Shown here one piece after another: positions 8,006 through 15,479 of a stretch of DNA of 46,464 bases. A model generated the notes under the pieces. That model worked only from the letters and a program-made list of their open reading frames with translations, did not search any database and was not told the origin of the DNA. The stretch spans positions 1 to 46,464 of the forward strand of contig NZ_BDBQ01000111.1 in NCBI RefSeq assembly GCF_001613065.1, given 5' to 3'. The stretch's first letter is position 1, and each line of letters begins with the position of its first letter. The DNA is from Nocardia miyunensis NBRC 108239 (lineage in GTDB: Bacteria; Actinomycetota; Actinomycetes; Mycobacteriales; Mycobacteriaceae). The translations under genes and the position numbers were made by a program.

Positions 8006-10145
8006 GACTGCCACCCGTCGAGGACGGAAGATCGAAACGTGGGCCGTAAGCCTCCGCGAGCTGTGCGGCGCGGCGGGCGAACCCCTCGTGGCCGCCCGGG
8101 TAGCCCGCGGCGAACTGCGCCGCCCCGCCGGTCCATCGTGGGAACCCGATGCCGAGAATCGACCCGACGTTGGCGTCGGCTGTGCTACGCAGCAGGCCGC
8201 TGTCCAGACACCGGGCGGTGTCCACGGCTTCGGCGAACAGCAATCGGTCGGACAGTTCAGCGATGTCGGGAGCCGGGCGGAACGGGCCGAGGCGCTTGTC
8301 CAGCTCGGACCACAACCCCGACCGACGCCCGTCGACGTACTCGTAGAAGCCACCGCCGGCGGCACGACCCGGGCGACCGGCTTCGAGAAGGACCTCGAGC
8401 ACCCGGGCACCGGGATGGTCGACCCAGTCCGGGCCGGCATCGGCGCGGAACTGCTCGTAGATCGTGTGCGGCAAGCTGAGCGTGAGCTCATCGAGCAGAG
8501 CCAGTGTCCCCACCGGGTAGCCGGCCCGGACCGAGGCCTGTTCGATCGACTGCGGCGCGATGCCCTCCCCGACCATGGCGGCCGCCTCGAGCAACCTGCT
8601 CAGGATCACCCGGCTGGTGAAGAAGCCGCGTCCGTCGCCGACCACGATCGGCGTCTTGCCCAGCTGACGCACGACGTCGAACGCCCGAGCCACGGTCTCG
8701 TCGCTGGTCTCGCGACCCACCACGATCTCGACCAGGCCCATCCGCTCCACCGGGGAGAAGAAGTGCAGCCCGACGAAGTCGGCCGGCCGCTTCACCGCAC
8801 CGGCGAGCCCGCTGATCGGCAGCGTGGACGTATTGGACGCCAGCAGCGTGGTAGGCGCCACGGTCTCGTCGATCTCGCCGAAGACCTTCGCCTTCAGATC
8901 GGGGTCTTCGAACACCGCCTCGATCACGAGGTCGGCCTGGGCGAGATCGGTCATCCGGTCGGTGGCGCGAATCCGCCCGAGAACCTCGGCCGCACTCGCC
9001 TCCGAACGACGTCCCGACGAGACCTGCTTCGCCAGAACGCGCTCGGCGTAGGCGACGCCCTTCTCGGCACGCGGCCGGTCGACGTCCTTCAACCACACCT
9101 CGAGGCCGGACAGCGCGGCCGAGAGCGCGATGCCGGCGCCCATCATGCCCGCACCGACGACACCGACGGTGCTCACACTGTGGGCGTCGAAGCCCGCCGG
9201 CCGGCTGGTACCCGCCCGGACCGCCTGCATGTCGAAGAATGTGCCCTGGATGATGTTCTTCGAGACCTGTCCTACCGCCAACTCGACGAAGTAGCGCGTC
9301 TCGATGTCGAATGCGGTGTCGATGTCGACCTGCGTCGATTCGACCGCTGCCGAGAGCACGTTGGCGGCCGCCTGCATCGGCGCCCCTCGGTGGGAAGCGC
9401 GCACCGCCGCCGTCCGCGCCGGCAGGGTCGCCGCTACCGCGGGATCATTGGCCGAGCCACCCGGGATCGAGGCCCCCTCGTCCCACGGCTGCTTCGCGTC
9501 GGGATGCTGGGCGATCCAGGCCGTGGCCGCTTCGATCAGCGCGGAGTCGTCGCCCACGACCCGATCGACGAGGCCCAGGTCCCGCGCCGCCTCGGGCGCA
9601 TATGTCGCGCCGGTCAGCAGGACCTTGTCCAGCGCCACGTCCAGCCCCAGGAGGCGGACCGAACGCACGACGCCACCGCCACCGGGCAGCAGGCCGAGCG
9701 TGACCTCGGGGAGACCGATTCGCACACCCGGCGCATCGATGACGATGCGGTGGTGGCAGGCGAGCGCGATCTCCAGACCGCCACCGAGGGCACTGCCGTT
9801 GATGGCGGCGACCACCGGGACGCCGAGCGTCTCGAGCTTACGGAGTTGCCGCTTGGCCCGGTCGGTGAAGGCGGCCAGATCCGGCGCGTCGTCCTTGGTC
9901 GCCGCCGACAGATCACGTAGGTCACCGCCCGCGAAGAAGGTCTTCTTGCCCGAGGTCAGGATCACCCCGCGGATCGCGGATCCGCCCTCGATGTCCGCGA
10001 GGATCCGATCGAGGTGCTCCTCCAGCGATCGAACGAACTCGGCGGTCATGGTGTTGACCGACTGCGTCGGGTCGTCGAGGGTCAGGGTGAGGATGCCGTC
10101 GGCCTCGGTCCGCCGGACCGGGCCGTTTTCCTGGTGGGTGCTCAT
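7998..10145 (-). CDS. fadB: FadB-like bifunctional enoyl-CoA hydratase / 3-hydroxyacyl-CoA dehydrogenase
   Basis: A 715-residue multifunctional beta-oxidation enzyme. The N-terminal crotonase domain shows FFAGGDLRDLS, the oxyanion segment AAINGSALGGGLEIALACHH near residue 115-135 and IGLPEVTLGLLPGGGG with the catalytic Glu near residue 148. The NAD-binding domain begins with VGVVGAGMMGAGIA near residue 330 and carries the catalytic His in LHFFSPVERMGLVEIV near residue 460. The C-terminal helical 3HCDH domain follows. The frame is open further upstream, but the ATG at 10145 has GAAAGG five bases ahead and begins directly at the family start. It is eight bases downstream of the thiolase gene; together they form the usual FadA/FadB pair. 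The length matches the alpha subunit family. Confidence 0.93.
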   Translation of the reverse strand: MSTHQENGPVRRTEADGILTLTLDDPTQSVNTMTAEFVRSLEEHLDRILADIEGGSAIRGVILTSGKKTFFAGGDLRDLSAATKDDAPDLAAFTDRAKRQLRKLETLGVPVVAAINGSALGGGLEIALACHHRIVIDAPGVRIGLPEVTLGLLPGGGGVVRSVRLLGLDVALDKVLLTGATYAPEAARDLGLVDRVVGDDSALIEAATAWIAQHPDAKQPWDEGASIPGGSANDPAVAATLPARTAAVRASHRGAPMQAAANVLSAAVESTQVDIDTAFDIETRYFVELAVGQVSKNIIQGTFFDMQAVRAGTSRPAGFDAHSVSTVGVVGAGMMGAGIALSAALSGLEVWLKDVDRPRAEKGVAYAERVLAKQVSSGRRSEASAAEVLGRIRATDRMTDLAQADLVIEAVFEDPDLKAKVFGEIDETVAPTTLLASNTSTLPISGLAGAVKRPADFVGLHFFSPVERMGLVEIVVGRETSDETVARAFDVVRQLGKTPIVVGDGRGFFTSRVILSRLLEAAAMVGEGIAPQSIEQASVRAGYPVGTLALLDELTLSLPHTIYEQFRADAGPDWVDHPGARVLEVLLEAGRPGRAAGGGFYEYVDGRRSGLWSELDKRLGPFRPAPDIAELSDRLLFAEAVDTARCLDSGLLRSTADANVGSILGIGFPRWTGGAAQFAAGYPGGHEGFARRAAQLAEAYGPRFDLPSSTGGSRA

Positions 10146-10153
10146 GATGCCTT

Positions 10154-11362
10154 TCAGACTCGCTCGATGATGGTGGCGATGCCCATGCCTCCGCCGACGC
10201 ACAGGGTGACCAGCCCGCGCCTCAGCTCACGACGCTCCAATTCGTCGAGCACCGTGCCGATCAGCATCGCGCCGGTGGCGCCGAGCGGATGACCCAGAGC
10301 GATGGCTCCGCCGTTGACGTTGACCTTCTCCCGTGGAATGTCCAGGTCACGCATGAAGCGCAGCACGACGGACGAGAACGCCTCGTTGACCTCGAACAGG
10401 TCGATGTCCTCGACCCCGAGCCCGGCCGTCCGGAGCACCTTCTCGGTGGCCGGGCCGGGCCCGGTGAGCATGATGGTCGGATCCGTGCCGGTGACCGCAC
10501 CGGCCACCACACGCGCACGCGGGATCAGCCCCTGCTCCGCGCCCACCGCCGCATTGCCCAGCAACACCAGCGCCGCGCCGTCGACGATGCCCGACGAATT
10601 TCCACCGGTATGCACGTGGTCGATCGAGGAGACCCAGTGGTACTTCTCCAGCGCGACCCTGTCGAAACCGGCCGCTCCCTGCGCGGCGAACGAAGGCCGG
10701 AGCTTCGCGAGGGTCTCCACGGTCGTGCCGGGCCGCATGTGCTCGTCGCGGTCGAGGACGACGAGTCCGTTCCGATCTCGGACCGGGACGATCGAGCGGG
10801 CGAACTTGCCGTCGCCCCACGCCTGGGCCGCACGCTCCTGCGATTGCGCGGCGAAGCGATCGACATCCTCGCGCGAGAAGCCCTCGATCGTGGCGATCAG
10901 GTCGGCGCCGACGCCCTGCGGCACGAAGCCGGTGAGCAGATTGGTCTCCGGATCATTCGCCCAGGCGCCACCGTCGGACCCCATCGCGACCCGCGACATG
11001 CTCTCGACACCACCGGCGATGACGAGCTTCTCCCATCCCGAGGCCACCTTCTGCGCCGAGGTGTTGACGGCCTCCAGCCCCGAGGCACAGAACCGATTCA
11101 GCTGCACGCCTGCCACGGTCTCGGGCAGACCGGCCGCCAGCGCGGCTGTCCGGGCGATATCCGCGCCCTGATCCGCGAGGGGGCTGACGCAGCCCAGGAC
11201 GAGGTCGTCGACCGTGGTGAGGTCGATGGACGGGTTGCGCTGCGGCAGTTCCCCGAGTAGTCCGGTCACCAGCGACACGGGCTTGACCCCGTGCAGGGAG
11301 CCGCCTCGTCCACGTCCTCGCGGGGTGCGGAACGCGTCGTAGATGAAGACGTCGTGGGGCAT
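10154..11362 (-). CDS. fadA: acetyl-CoA acyltransferase (3-ketoacyl-CoA thiolase)
   Basis: A 402-residue thiolase that cleaves 3-ketoacyl-CoA to acetyl-CoA and a shortened acyl-CoA. The nucleophilic Cys is in LNRFCASGLEAVN near residue 91. The NEAF motif, the active-site His in GGAIALGHPLGATGA near residue 357 and the second Cys in LCVGGGMG near residue 388 are all present. It starts MPHDVFIYDAFRTPRGRG, as is typical. The gene sits between an enoyl-CoA hydratase (63-base gap) and the fadB-like gene (eight-base gap) on the same strand. The protein appears intact. Confidence 0.94.
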   Translation of the reverse strand: MPHDVFIYDAFRTPRGRGRGGSLHGVKPVSLVTGLLGELPQRNPSIDLTTVDDLVLGCVSPLADQGADIARTAALAAGLPETVAGVQLNRFCASGLEAVNTSAQKVASGWEKLVIAGGVESMSRVAMGSDGGAWANDPETNLLTGFVPQGVGADLIATIEGFSREDVDRFAAQSQERAAQAWGDGKFARSIVPVRDRNGLVVLDRDEHMRPGTTVETLAKLRPSFAAQGAAGFDRVALEKYHWVSSIDHVHTGGNSSGIVDGAALVLLGNAAVGAEQGLIPRARVVAGAVTGTDPTIMLTGPGPATEKVLRTAGLGVEDIDLFEVNEAFSSVVLRFMRDLDIPREKVNVNGGAIALGHPLGATGAMLIGTVLDELERRELRRGLVTLCVGGGMGIATIIERV

Positions 11363-11384
11363 GGTCTCGCTCTCGATCGGTATA

Positions 11385-11414
11385 TGTGGGTCCGAGTTGA
11401 TGTGTGGGTCCGAG
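11385..11414. repeat. two direct copies of TGTGGGTCCGAG in the gap before the thiolase gene
   Basis: The twelve-base sequence TGTGGGTCCGAG occurs at 11385-11396 and again at 11403-11414, an 18-base period, within the 63-base gap between the hydratase stop and the thiolase start. It could be replication slippage or a leader element of the transcript. Nothing shows a function. Confidence 0.5.
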
Positions 11415-11425
11415 ATCGGCGGGTC

Positions 11426-12265
11426 TCAGAATCGGTGCGACGGCCGGTCGTCGAGGGGGCCGAACCGCGCCGGCCGACGCTCCAGGAACGACGCGATGCC
11501 CTCGCGGGCGTCGGCGGAATCGACCAGCCGGGCGTAGGTTCGGGACTCCTCGTCGCACGCCGCACCGGGGTGGTCGTAGCGCCAGCTGCCACCGATGAGC
11601 CGCTTGGTGTGGGCGAGCGACGTCGGGGAGGTGTTCTCGACGAGGTCCTGGGCATATGCCATGGCCTCGGTCAGCACATCCGCCGGATCGACCAATCGCG
11701 TGACCAGCCCCGCGGCATATGCCTCCTCGGCGCCGAACACCCGCCCGGACAACATCCAGTCCAGGGCCCGGCCGAGGCCGACCAGCCGCGGCACGGTCCA
11801 CGACGAGGCACTCTCGGGGACCACACCGCGACGAGTGAAGACGAACCCGAACCGTGCCTCTCGCGAGGCGATCCGGACGTCCGTCGCCGCCATGATCGAC
11901 GCCCCGCCGCCGACAGCGTCGCCGTTGACCGCGGCGATGACGGGAGTCACCATGTCGTGCAGTCGCTCGCTCACGCGGCCGCCGGGCTCGCGGTAGCCGG
12001 TCGGGGTGTGCCCCAGCTGGTCGTCTTCGAGCGCTCGCAGCAGTGTGTCGGGTCCGGTCAGCTCGGCCCCGACGCAGAACGACGACCCCGCGCCGGTGAG
12101 GACGACCGCACGAACCTGCGGGTCGCGGTCGACTCGGTCCAACGCATTCCAGAGATCGACGAGCAGTTCGTTGCGCAGTGCGTTGCGACGCTGCGGCGCG
12201 TCGAGCGTGATGACGGCGATGCCGGCGGAGACTTCGACGCGCACCTCGGATGCGGGTGTCGCCAT
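11426..12265 (-). CDS. enoyl-CoA hydratase/isomerase family protein
   Basis: A 279-residue crotonase-family protein, MATPASEVRVEVSAGIAVITL onward. It has SSFCVGAELTG for the first oxyanion-hole element and AAVNGDAVGGGASIMAATDVRIAS for the second, followed by FVFTRRGVVPESASSWTVPRLVG with Glu in the acid position. The ATG at 12265 shares its A with the final base of the stop codon of the miniature SDR frame (TGATG), so its translation depends at least in part on ribosomes reading that 37-codon frame. It is the first complete enzyme gene of the leftward operon. The substrate is unknown. Confidence 0.88.
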   Translation of the reverse strand: MATPASEVRVEVSAGIAVITLDAPQRRNALRNELLVDLWNALDRVDRDPQVRAVVLTGAGSSFCVGAELTGPDTLLRALEDDQLGHTPTGYREPGGRVSERLHDMVTPVIAAVNGDAVGGGASIMAATDVRIASREARFGFVFTRRGVVPESASSWTVPRLVGLGRALDWMLSGRVFGAEEAYAAGLVTRLVDPADVLTEAMAYAQDLVENTSPTSLAHTKRLIGGSWRYDHPGAACDEESRTYARLVDSADAREGIASFLERRPARFGPLDDRPSHRF

Positions 12266-12378
12266 CACAGACCCCCACCGCACACGATCGTCTCGCCGGT
12301 GATGTAGCCGGCGAGTTCCTCGGTCACCGCCGGTCCGGAACCCGAGACCACCGTCACATTCCCCTCGAGCGTGCCCAT
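12265..12378 (-). pseudogene. miniature SDR remnant, 37 codons, still with strong RBS and coupled stop
   Basis: The frame begins MGTLEGNVTVVSGSG, the exact start of an SDR Rossmann domain, then jumps through PAVTEELA directly to GYITGETIVCGGGL, the exact C-terminus of the same SDR subfamily (compare the SDR at 3527-4354). More than 200 internal codons are missing and the frame is kept. A near-perfect AAGGAGG lies three to five bases before the ATG, and the stop overlaps the start of the next gene. It cannot be an oxidoreductase. It may survive because it delivers ribosomes to the following hydratase gene, acting as a translated leader. An assembly collapse is the alternative explanation. Confidence 0.82.
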
Positions 12379-12534
12379 CGTCCTCCTTCGGATCGCCATT
12401 CGATGGATGTGAATGCTAACTATAGCTATGTTGGTCCGCAAGAGCCGAGCTACAACGTAATTTCTCATTTTAGTTAGTCGCAGTTTTGTGTATAGTTCGG
12501 AAATCGAGGATCACGACACGAAAGAAGGTGTGGC
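12379..12534. promoter_or_regulatory. divergent promoter region of the catabolic island
   Basis: This 156-base AT-richer stretch separates the two divergent operons. A -10-like TATAGT is present for each direction: minus strand at 12419-12424 and plus strand at 12491-12496. Each lies about 40 bases from its start codon (12378 and 12535), so the layout is symmetric. No good -35 hexamers are visible, which is common for activator-dependent or actinobacterial promoters. Near-palindromic AACTATAGCTATGTT (12418-12433) overlaps the leftward -10, and CTAACTA/TTAGTTAG elements at 12416 and 12470 are possible regulator contacts. Confidence 0.5.
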
Positions 12535-13713
12535 ATGTCCGTGTGCATCACGGGCGTCGGCATGGTGCCGTTCGCCAAGCCCGGCAAGTGCGAGAGCTAC
12601 GACCTGATGGGCAGCGCCGCAGCGCGCGCGGCCATCGAAGACGCCGGACTGGCCTACACCGACATCCAGCAGGCCTACGTCGGCTATGTCTACGGCGACT
12701 CGACCTCCGGCCAGGCCGGCCTCTACCACCTGGGCCTGACCGGAATCCCGATCGTCAACGTCAACAACAACTGCGCCACCGGATCATCGGCCCTGTGGCT
12801 CGCGCGACAGGTCGTGGCATCCGGCGCAGCCGATTGCGTGCTCGCCGTCGGCTTCGAGCAGATGCGCCCAGGCGCGCTCGTGAACGTCTGGGACGACCGC
12901 ATCAGCGCGACAGCTCGCGGCGAGGCCATCGCACTCGCGCAGCCCGGCGGTGACGAACCCGGCCCGATGGCGGCGAAAACCTTCGGAGGAGCCGGCGTCG
13001 AGTACATGAACCGCTACGGGACGAGCCGGGAACTCTTCGGGCGCGTCGCCGTCAAGGCCCGGTCACACGCCGCGCGGAACCCTTTCGCTGTGTTCCGCGA
13101 TCCGATCGACCTCGACATGGTGATGGGATCGAAGGCGATCTGGGGACCGCTGACTCTGCTCATGTGCTGCCCACCGACCAGTGGCGCGGCAGCCGCGATC
13201 GTATGCAGCGAGGAGTTCGCCCGCTCGCGCGGCCTGGACACAACCATCCGTATCCGAGCGCAGTCGCTCGTGACGGACGTACCGGGCGCGTTCGACGGAG
13301 ACATGATGAAGGTCGTCGGGTACGACATGGCGGTCAGGGCCGCCAAGGAGGTCTACGAGGCATCGGGCGTGGACCCGATCGATATCCCGGTCGTCGAACT
13401 GCACGACTGCTTCGCGACCAACGAGCTGATCACCTACGAAGCCCTCGGACTGACGCCGGAGGGCACCGCGGAGAAATTCATCCTCTCCGGCGACAACACC
13501 TACGGCGGCCGCGTGGTGACCAACCCGTCGGGCGGGCTGCTGTCCAAGGGCCACCCCCTCGGCGCTACCGGTCTCGCGCAGTGCGCCGAACTGGTGTGGC
13601 AGCTGCGGGGGCAGGCCGGCGACCGGCAGGTCGACGGCGCGCAAGTCGCTCTCCAGCACAACCTGGGCCTCGGCGGCGCCTGCGTCGTGACCCTCTACGA
13701 GAAAGTGGCCTGA
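12535..13713 (+). CDS. SCP2-type thiolase / lipid-transfer-protein-like thiolase
   Basis: A 392-residue member of the nonspecific lipid-transfer (SCP-x) thiolase family. The likely nucleophile Cys80 lies in VNNNCATGSSAL; further marks are VVELHDCFATNELITYEALG and the C-terminal NPSGGLLSKGHPLGATGLAQ. Unlike the Ltp2 aldolases of steroid side-chain clusters, it keeps the cysteine, so thiolytic cleavage is more likely than retro-aldol cleavage. The ATG follows AAAGAAGG. It is the first gene of the rightward operon, followed three bases later by a MaoC-type pair, an arrangement also seen in sterol side-chain degradation operons. Confidence 0.9.
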   Translation: MSVCITGVGMVPFAKPGKCESYDLMGSAAARAAIEDAGLAYTDIQQAYVGYVYGDSTSGQAGLYHLGLTGIPIVNVNNNCATGSSALWLARQVVASGAADCVLAVGFEQMRPGALVNVWDDRISATARGEAIALAQPGGDEPGPMAAKTFGGAGVEYMNRYGTSRELFGRVAVKARSHAARNPFAVFRDPIDLDMVMGSKAIWGPLTLLMCCPPTSGAAAAIVCSEEFARSRGLDTTIRIRAQSLVTDVPGAFDGDMMKVVGYDMAVRAAKEVYEASGVDPIDIPVVELHDCFATNELITYEALGLTPEGTAEKFILSGDNTYGGRVVTNPSGGLLSKGHPLGATGLAQCAELVWQLRGQAGDRQVDGAQVALQHNLGLGGACVVTLYEKVA

Positions 13714-13716
13714 TCC

Positions 13717-14169
13717 ATGGCACTGAACCCCGCAATCCTGGACGAGCCCGCCTCGGTGCTCCTCACGCAGGTCGAACGCGGCCGGATCCGGCAGTTCGCC
13801 ACCGCGATCGGCGAAACGAATCCGGTGTACCACGATCTCGACGCGGCGCGCAGCGCCGGTCATCCCGACCTGCTGGCGCCTCCGACCTTCCTGTTCGGGC
13901 TCGAGCTCGAGCAGTCGGAGGTGTTCGACGTGCTGGCACGCTACGGCGTCGACATCTCCCAGGTCCTGCACGGAGAACAGACCTTCGAGTACCACGGACT
14001 CGTACACGCCGGCGACGAAGTCCGGTTCTCCACCCGCGGCGTGGACCTGTACTCCAAGGCCGGTGGGGCGCTCGATTTCCTGGTACGCCGCACCGAGGTC
14101 ACTCGATCCGAGGAACTCGTCGCCACCTTCTCCAGCGTGACCGTGATCAAGAACGGAAGTGCGGCATGA
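13717..14169 (+). CDS. MaoC-type dehydratase, N-terminal hotdog subunit (FAS1_DH/HadA-like)
   Basis: A 150-residue single hotdog-fold protein of the MaoC N-terminal type. It starts MALNPAILDEPASVLLTQVERGRIRQFATAIGETNPVYHD and contains HPDLLAPPTFLFGLEL and HGEQTFEYHGLVHAGDEV, the core hotdog signature. Members of this type lack the catalytic hydratase motif and pair with a catalytic MaoC subunit, here encoded immediately downstream with an ATGA overlap. Together they would form a two-subunit 2-enoyl-CoA hydratase, like HadAB or ChsH1/H2 in overall plan. The substrate is likely a bulky or branched enoyl-CoA, by analogy only. Confidence 0.86.
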   Translation: MALNPAILDEPASVLLTQVERGRIRQFATAIGETNPVYHDLDAARSAGHPDLLAPPTFLFGLELEQSEVFDVLARYGVDISQVLHGEQTFEYHGLVHAGDEVRFSTRGVDLYSKAGGALDFLVRRTEVTRSEELVATFSSVTVIKNGSAA

Positions 14170-14570
14170 CCAGCACGAGCACACCCGACACCATTCCGTC
14201 CCTCCGGATCGGCGCCATCACGCGCAAGACTCTGGCACTGTTCGCCGGCGCGTCCGGTGATCACAACCCGATGCACATCGACAGCGACGCGGCCAAGGCC
14301 GCCGGCCTAGACGACGTGTTCGCCCACGGCATGCTGTCCATGGCCTATATGGGTCGCGGCGTCACCGACTCTTTCCCGCAGTCCCAGCTCCGTGAGCTGT
14401 CCGGCCGCTTCACCGCCATCACGCCCGTCGGGGCCGCACCGGTGGTGAACCTCGAGGTGACCGACCGCAGTGAGGTCGACGGCGAGACACGGTTGCATCT
14501 GAGCATCACCGTGGTGCTCGAGGACGGGACGCAGACCATGAGGGGTAGTGCGGTGGTGGCGCTACCATGA
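14166..14570 (+). CDS. MaoC-type enoyl-CoA hydratase, catalytic subunit
   Basis: A 134-residue hotdog protein with the R-specific hydratase motif: FAGASGDHNPMHIDSDAAKAAG supplies the catalytic Asp and His at about residues 35-40, and DVFAHGMLSMAYMGR is the conserved helix. It begins at the ATG at 14166 (MTSTSTPDT), whose ATGA overlaps the stop of the preceding hotdog gene. Its own stop overlaps the next gene start (ATGA at 14567). Tight overlap on both sides means it is made with its partner subunit and the following SDR. It probably converts the 2-enoyl-CoA of this pathway to 3-hydroxyacyl-CoA. Confidence 0.9.
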   Translation: MTSTSTPDTIPSLRIGAITRKTLALFAGASGDHNPMHIDSDAAKAAGLDDVFAHGMLSMAYMGRGVTDSFPQSQLRELSGRFTAITPVGAAPVVNLEVTDRSEVDGETRLHLSITVVLEDGTQTMRGSAVVALP

Positions 14571-15358
14571 CCGCCGCCCAACGTTCCCTCGACCGCGCCG
14601 CACTGGTGATCGGTGGCGGCTCCGGGCTCGGCGCGGCCACGGCACGCCATCTCGCGTCAGCTGGATACCGGGTGAGCGTCGCGGATCGTAACGGTGACGC
14701 GGCCGCCGCCGTCGTGGCCGAATTGGGCGAACCGCACGAGTCGACGTGGGTCGACGTCACCGACGAGGACAGCGTCGCGGCCATGTTCGCGGGCCGAGCG
14801 CATTCGCTCGACTTGGTCGTGAACTGCGCGGGCGTCAATTTCCTCGGCCTGGTCAGCGAACTGCCCGTCGGCAAGTTCCGCAAGGTCGTGGACATCTGCC
14901 TCACCGGTTCCTTCATCGTCATCAAGCATGCCGCGGACGCCGTACGGTCCGGCGGCTGCATCGTGTCGCTGACCTCGCTCAACGCTCGACAACCCGGAAT
15001 CGGCATGGCCGCCTACTGCTCGGCCAAGGCCGGTCTCGCGATGCTGATCGAAGTCGCCGCTCTCGAGCTGGGCGCACGGTCCATCCGCGTGAACGCCGTC
15101 GCCCCCGGCCTGGTCGAGACACCACTCACCGCGGGCGCGCTCGAGGTCCCCGGCGTCAGCGCGGAGTACCTCGAGAACATCCCGCTCGGGCGCGCGGGGT
15201 CGCCGGACGATGTCGCGGAGGCAGTAGCATATGTCGCGAACGCGACGTGGATGACCGGCGAGACCATCGATCTCAACGGCGGTGCGCATCTGATGCGCTA
15301 TCCGGACGTACACGGGCACTTCGCACGCTGGGCCCAGAAGGCAGACGCCACGTCCTAA
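14567..15358 (+). CDS. short-chain dehydrogenase/reductase, 3-hydroxyacyl-CoA dehydrogenase-like
   Basis: A 263-residue SDR. The cofactor motif is GGGSGLGAATARHLA at about residue 17, with AD in VSVADRN after the second strand suggesting NAD preference. NCAG, a catalytic Ser in IVSLTSLNARQ and YCSAK complete the active site, and the end is WMTGETIDLNGGAHL. The sequence style is like HSD10-type 3-hydroxyacyl-CoA dehydrogenases, which fits the step after the MaoC hydratases encoded just upstream. It is translationally coupled to them by an ATGA overlap. Confidence 0.9.
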   Translation: MTAAQRSLDRAALVIGGGSGLGAATARHLASAGYRVSVADRNGDAAAAVVAELGEPHESTWVDVTDEDSVAAMFAGRAHSLDLVVNCAGVNFLGLVSELPVGKFRKVVDICLTGSFIVIKHAADAVRSGGCIVSLTSLNARQPGIGMAAYCSAKAGLAMLIEVAALELGARSIRVNAVAPGLVETPLTAGALEVPGVSAEYLENIPLGRAGSPDDVAEAVAYVANATWMTGETIDLNGGAHLMRYPDVHGHFARWAQKADATS

Positions 15359-15479
15359 CGATCTCGGCGCACAAGCCCTGTCCGCCGCGGCGGCTCGCGG
15401 GGCAGTCAGTCGCCACAGCCGGCGCGATCCCATCGCGAAGGTATTGGTTCTACAAACCCATTAGCGTGGAGCTACGTAC

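Noticed and set aside
12535..14570. Steroid side-chain retro-aldolase set (Ltp2/ChsH1/ChsH2)
   Set aside because: The gene order is similar, but the thiolase keeps its Cys and there is no DUF35 domain on the MaoC partner, so a normal thiolase is more likely.
15383..15400. CCGCCGCGGCGG palindrome after the SDR gene at 14567-15358
   Set aside because: Perfect but without a loop or T-run, and such GC palindromes are frequent at this composition.
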